From NCBI GenBank assembly GCA_905182995.1, contig CAJJDP010000148.1, positions 1 through 64,000 on the forward strand: a stretch of DNA of 64,000 bases, written 5' to 3'. The DNA is from Paramecium octaurelia (Eukaryota; Ciliophora; Oligohymenophorea; Peniculida; Parameciidae). The notes beneath the pieces are model-generated. The model was not told the DNA's origin, did not search any database, and worked only from the letters and a program-made list of their open reading frames with translations. Shown here in pieces: positions 63,440 to 64,000 of the stretch (within the stretch, counting starts at the first letter, position 1; each line of letters begins with the position of its first letter). Made by a program: the position numbers and the translations under genes.

Positions 63440-64000
63440 TCACACCTTGGTTTCATAAACGAAAACCCTGAAGATCTTGGTTGGGATGTTGAACTCCTTA
63501 TTAAGTTTCTCCTTGTTCACAATTTTCAACTGAGTTTTGCTCAACAAAGTTTCGAACTCCTTTTCGTAGGTGATTTATCCAAAATCGATGGTGGTGAAAT
63601 ACTTGATCTTGGGTTTGATGTACTCGACAAATTGGAGAAAGGTAGAATTCTTCTTGCTGTCTGGTTGTAGAGTCAAAATGAAATAGATAGATCCTCCTGG
63701 ATTGAGTAACGATTTAGCCAACTCAAGAGCTTCGATCCTCTTGGGCATGAGCATGAAAGATGAGGAGAAGACTACGGCATCAAACTTTCCTTCCTTCCTT
63801 TCGGACACCTCATAGAAGTTTTGATATCTAATTTCCAATTTACGTCCTCCTAAATTATAATTTCTAAAAATGTTATTCGCTTTCAAAACATAGGCTTGAT
63901 CGATGTCCACTCCCAAAACTTCGCAATTTTACGGTAATTGATTCCAGATGTGTTTCAATGGAGAGCCTGTTCCCACTCCGATGTCCAGGATCCTTTTCGG
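63440..64000 (-). CDS. SAM-dependent methyltransferase, 5' end outside the window
   Basis: The frame enters from the right edge and ends at TGA 63440, giving 186 codons. Class I Rossmann motifs are visible: motif I RILDIGVGTGSPLKHIW, motif II (EVLGVDID), KFDAVVFSSSFMLMP and motif VI LLNPGGSIYFIL. The substrate cannot be told from this part. The C-terminal region (QITYEKEFETLLSKTQLKIV) fits small-molecule and protein methyltransferases of this fold. The N-terminus is missing. Confidence 0.85.

Overview
The window is ciliate macronuclear DNA, most likely from a Paramecium species. Long reading frames appear only when TAA and TAG are read as glutamine and TGA is the only stop. The sequence is very AT-rich, genes are tightly packed on both strands, and introns are 20-33 nt long, mostly GTA...TAG or GTA...AAG. 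For nearly all spliced models below, exon lengths minus the introns I could see are an exact multiple of three. I place it in Paramecium from the code, the tiny introns and the gene families; the species cannot be told.

Region 1 (1-16.9 kb) holds three WD40 genes that share a C-terminal signature, one of which carries two in-frame TGA codons. It also holds two large secreted proteins, two small predicted genes and a papain-family protease homologue whose catalytic Cys is Ala. Region 2 (17-31 kb) has a tyrosine phosphatase, a tetratricopeptide (TPR) protein with introns at its repeat boundaries, a 1,600-residue TmcB/PAS-like multi-pass membrane protein and a large secreted or surface protein. 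Region 3 (31-45 kb) has a 2-Cys peroxiredoxin, a 1,051-residue unknown protein, a secreted Cys-rich miniprotein, an EF-hand protein, ribosomal protein uL2 (RPL8), a SAPS (PP6 regulatory) subunit, a MORN-Ulp1 fusion and an Unkempt-like CCCH protein. Region 4 (45-54 kb) is one 8.1-kb gene for an inositol-trisphosphate-receptor-type calcium release channel. Region 5 (54-64 kb) has a small helix-turn-helix-like protein, a cyclin, two small basic proteins, a protein kinase, a tesmin/LIN54-type CXC protein, a predicted myristoylated protein and a methyltransferase cut by the window end.

Three single N bases (7791, 13071, 29418) each lie between two identical direct copies of about 1.3 kb (1354, 1363 and 1302 bp). 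These look like overlapping contig ends joined without merging, so about 4 kb of the window, including second copies of several genes, is probably not in the genome.

The genes form no operon or single pathway. Several relate to signalling and calcium (IP3 receptor, EF-hand protein, phosphatase, kinase, PP6 subunit, PAS-type membrane protein), but neighbouring position in a ciliate macronucleus is not evidence of shared function. I found no rRNA, tRNA, CRISPR array or transposon. Promoters and terminators are not recognisable by eye here.
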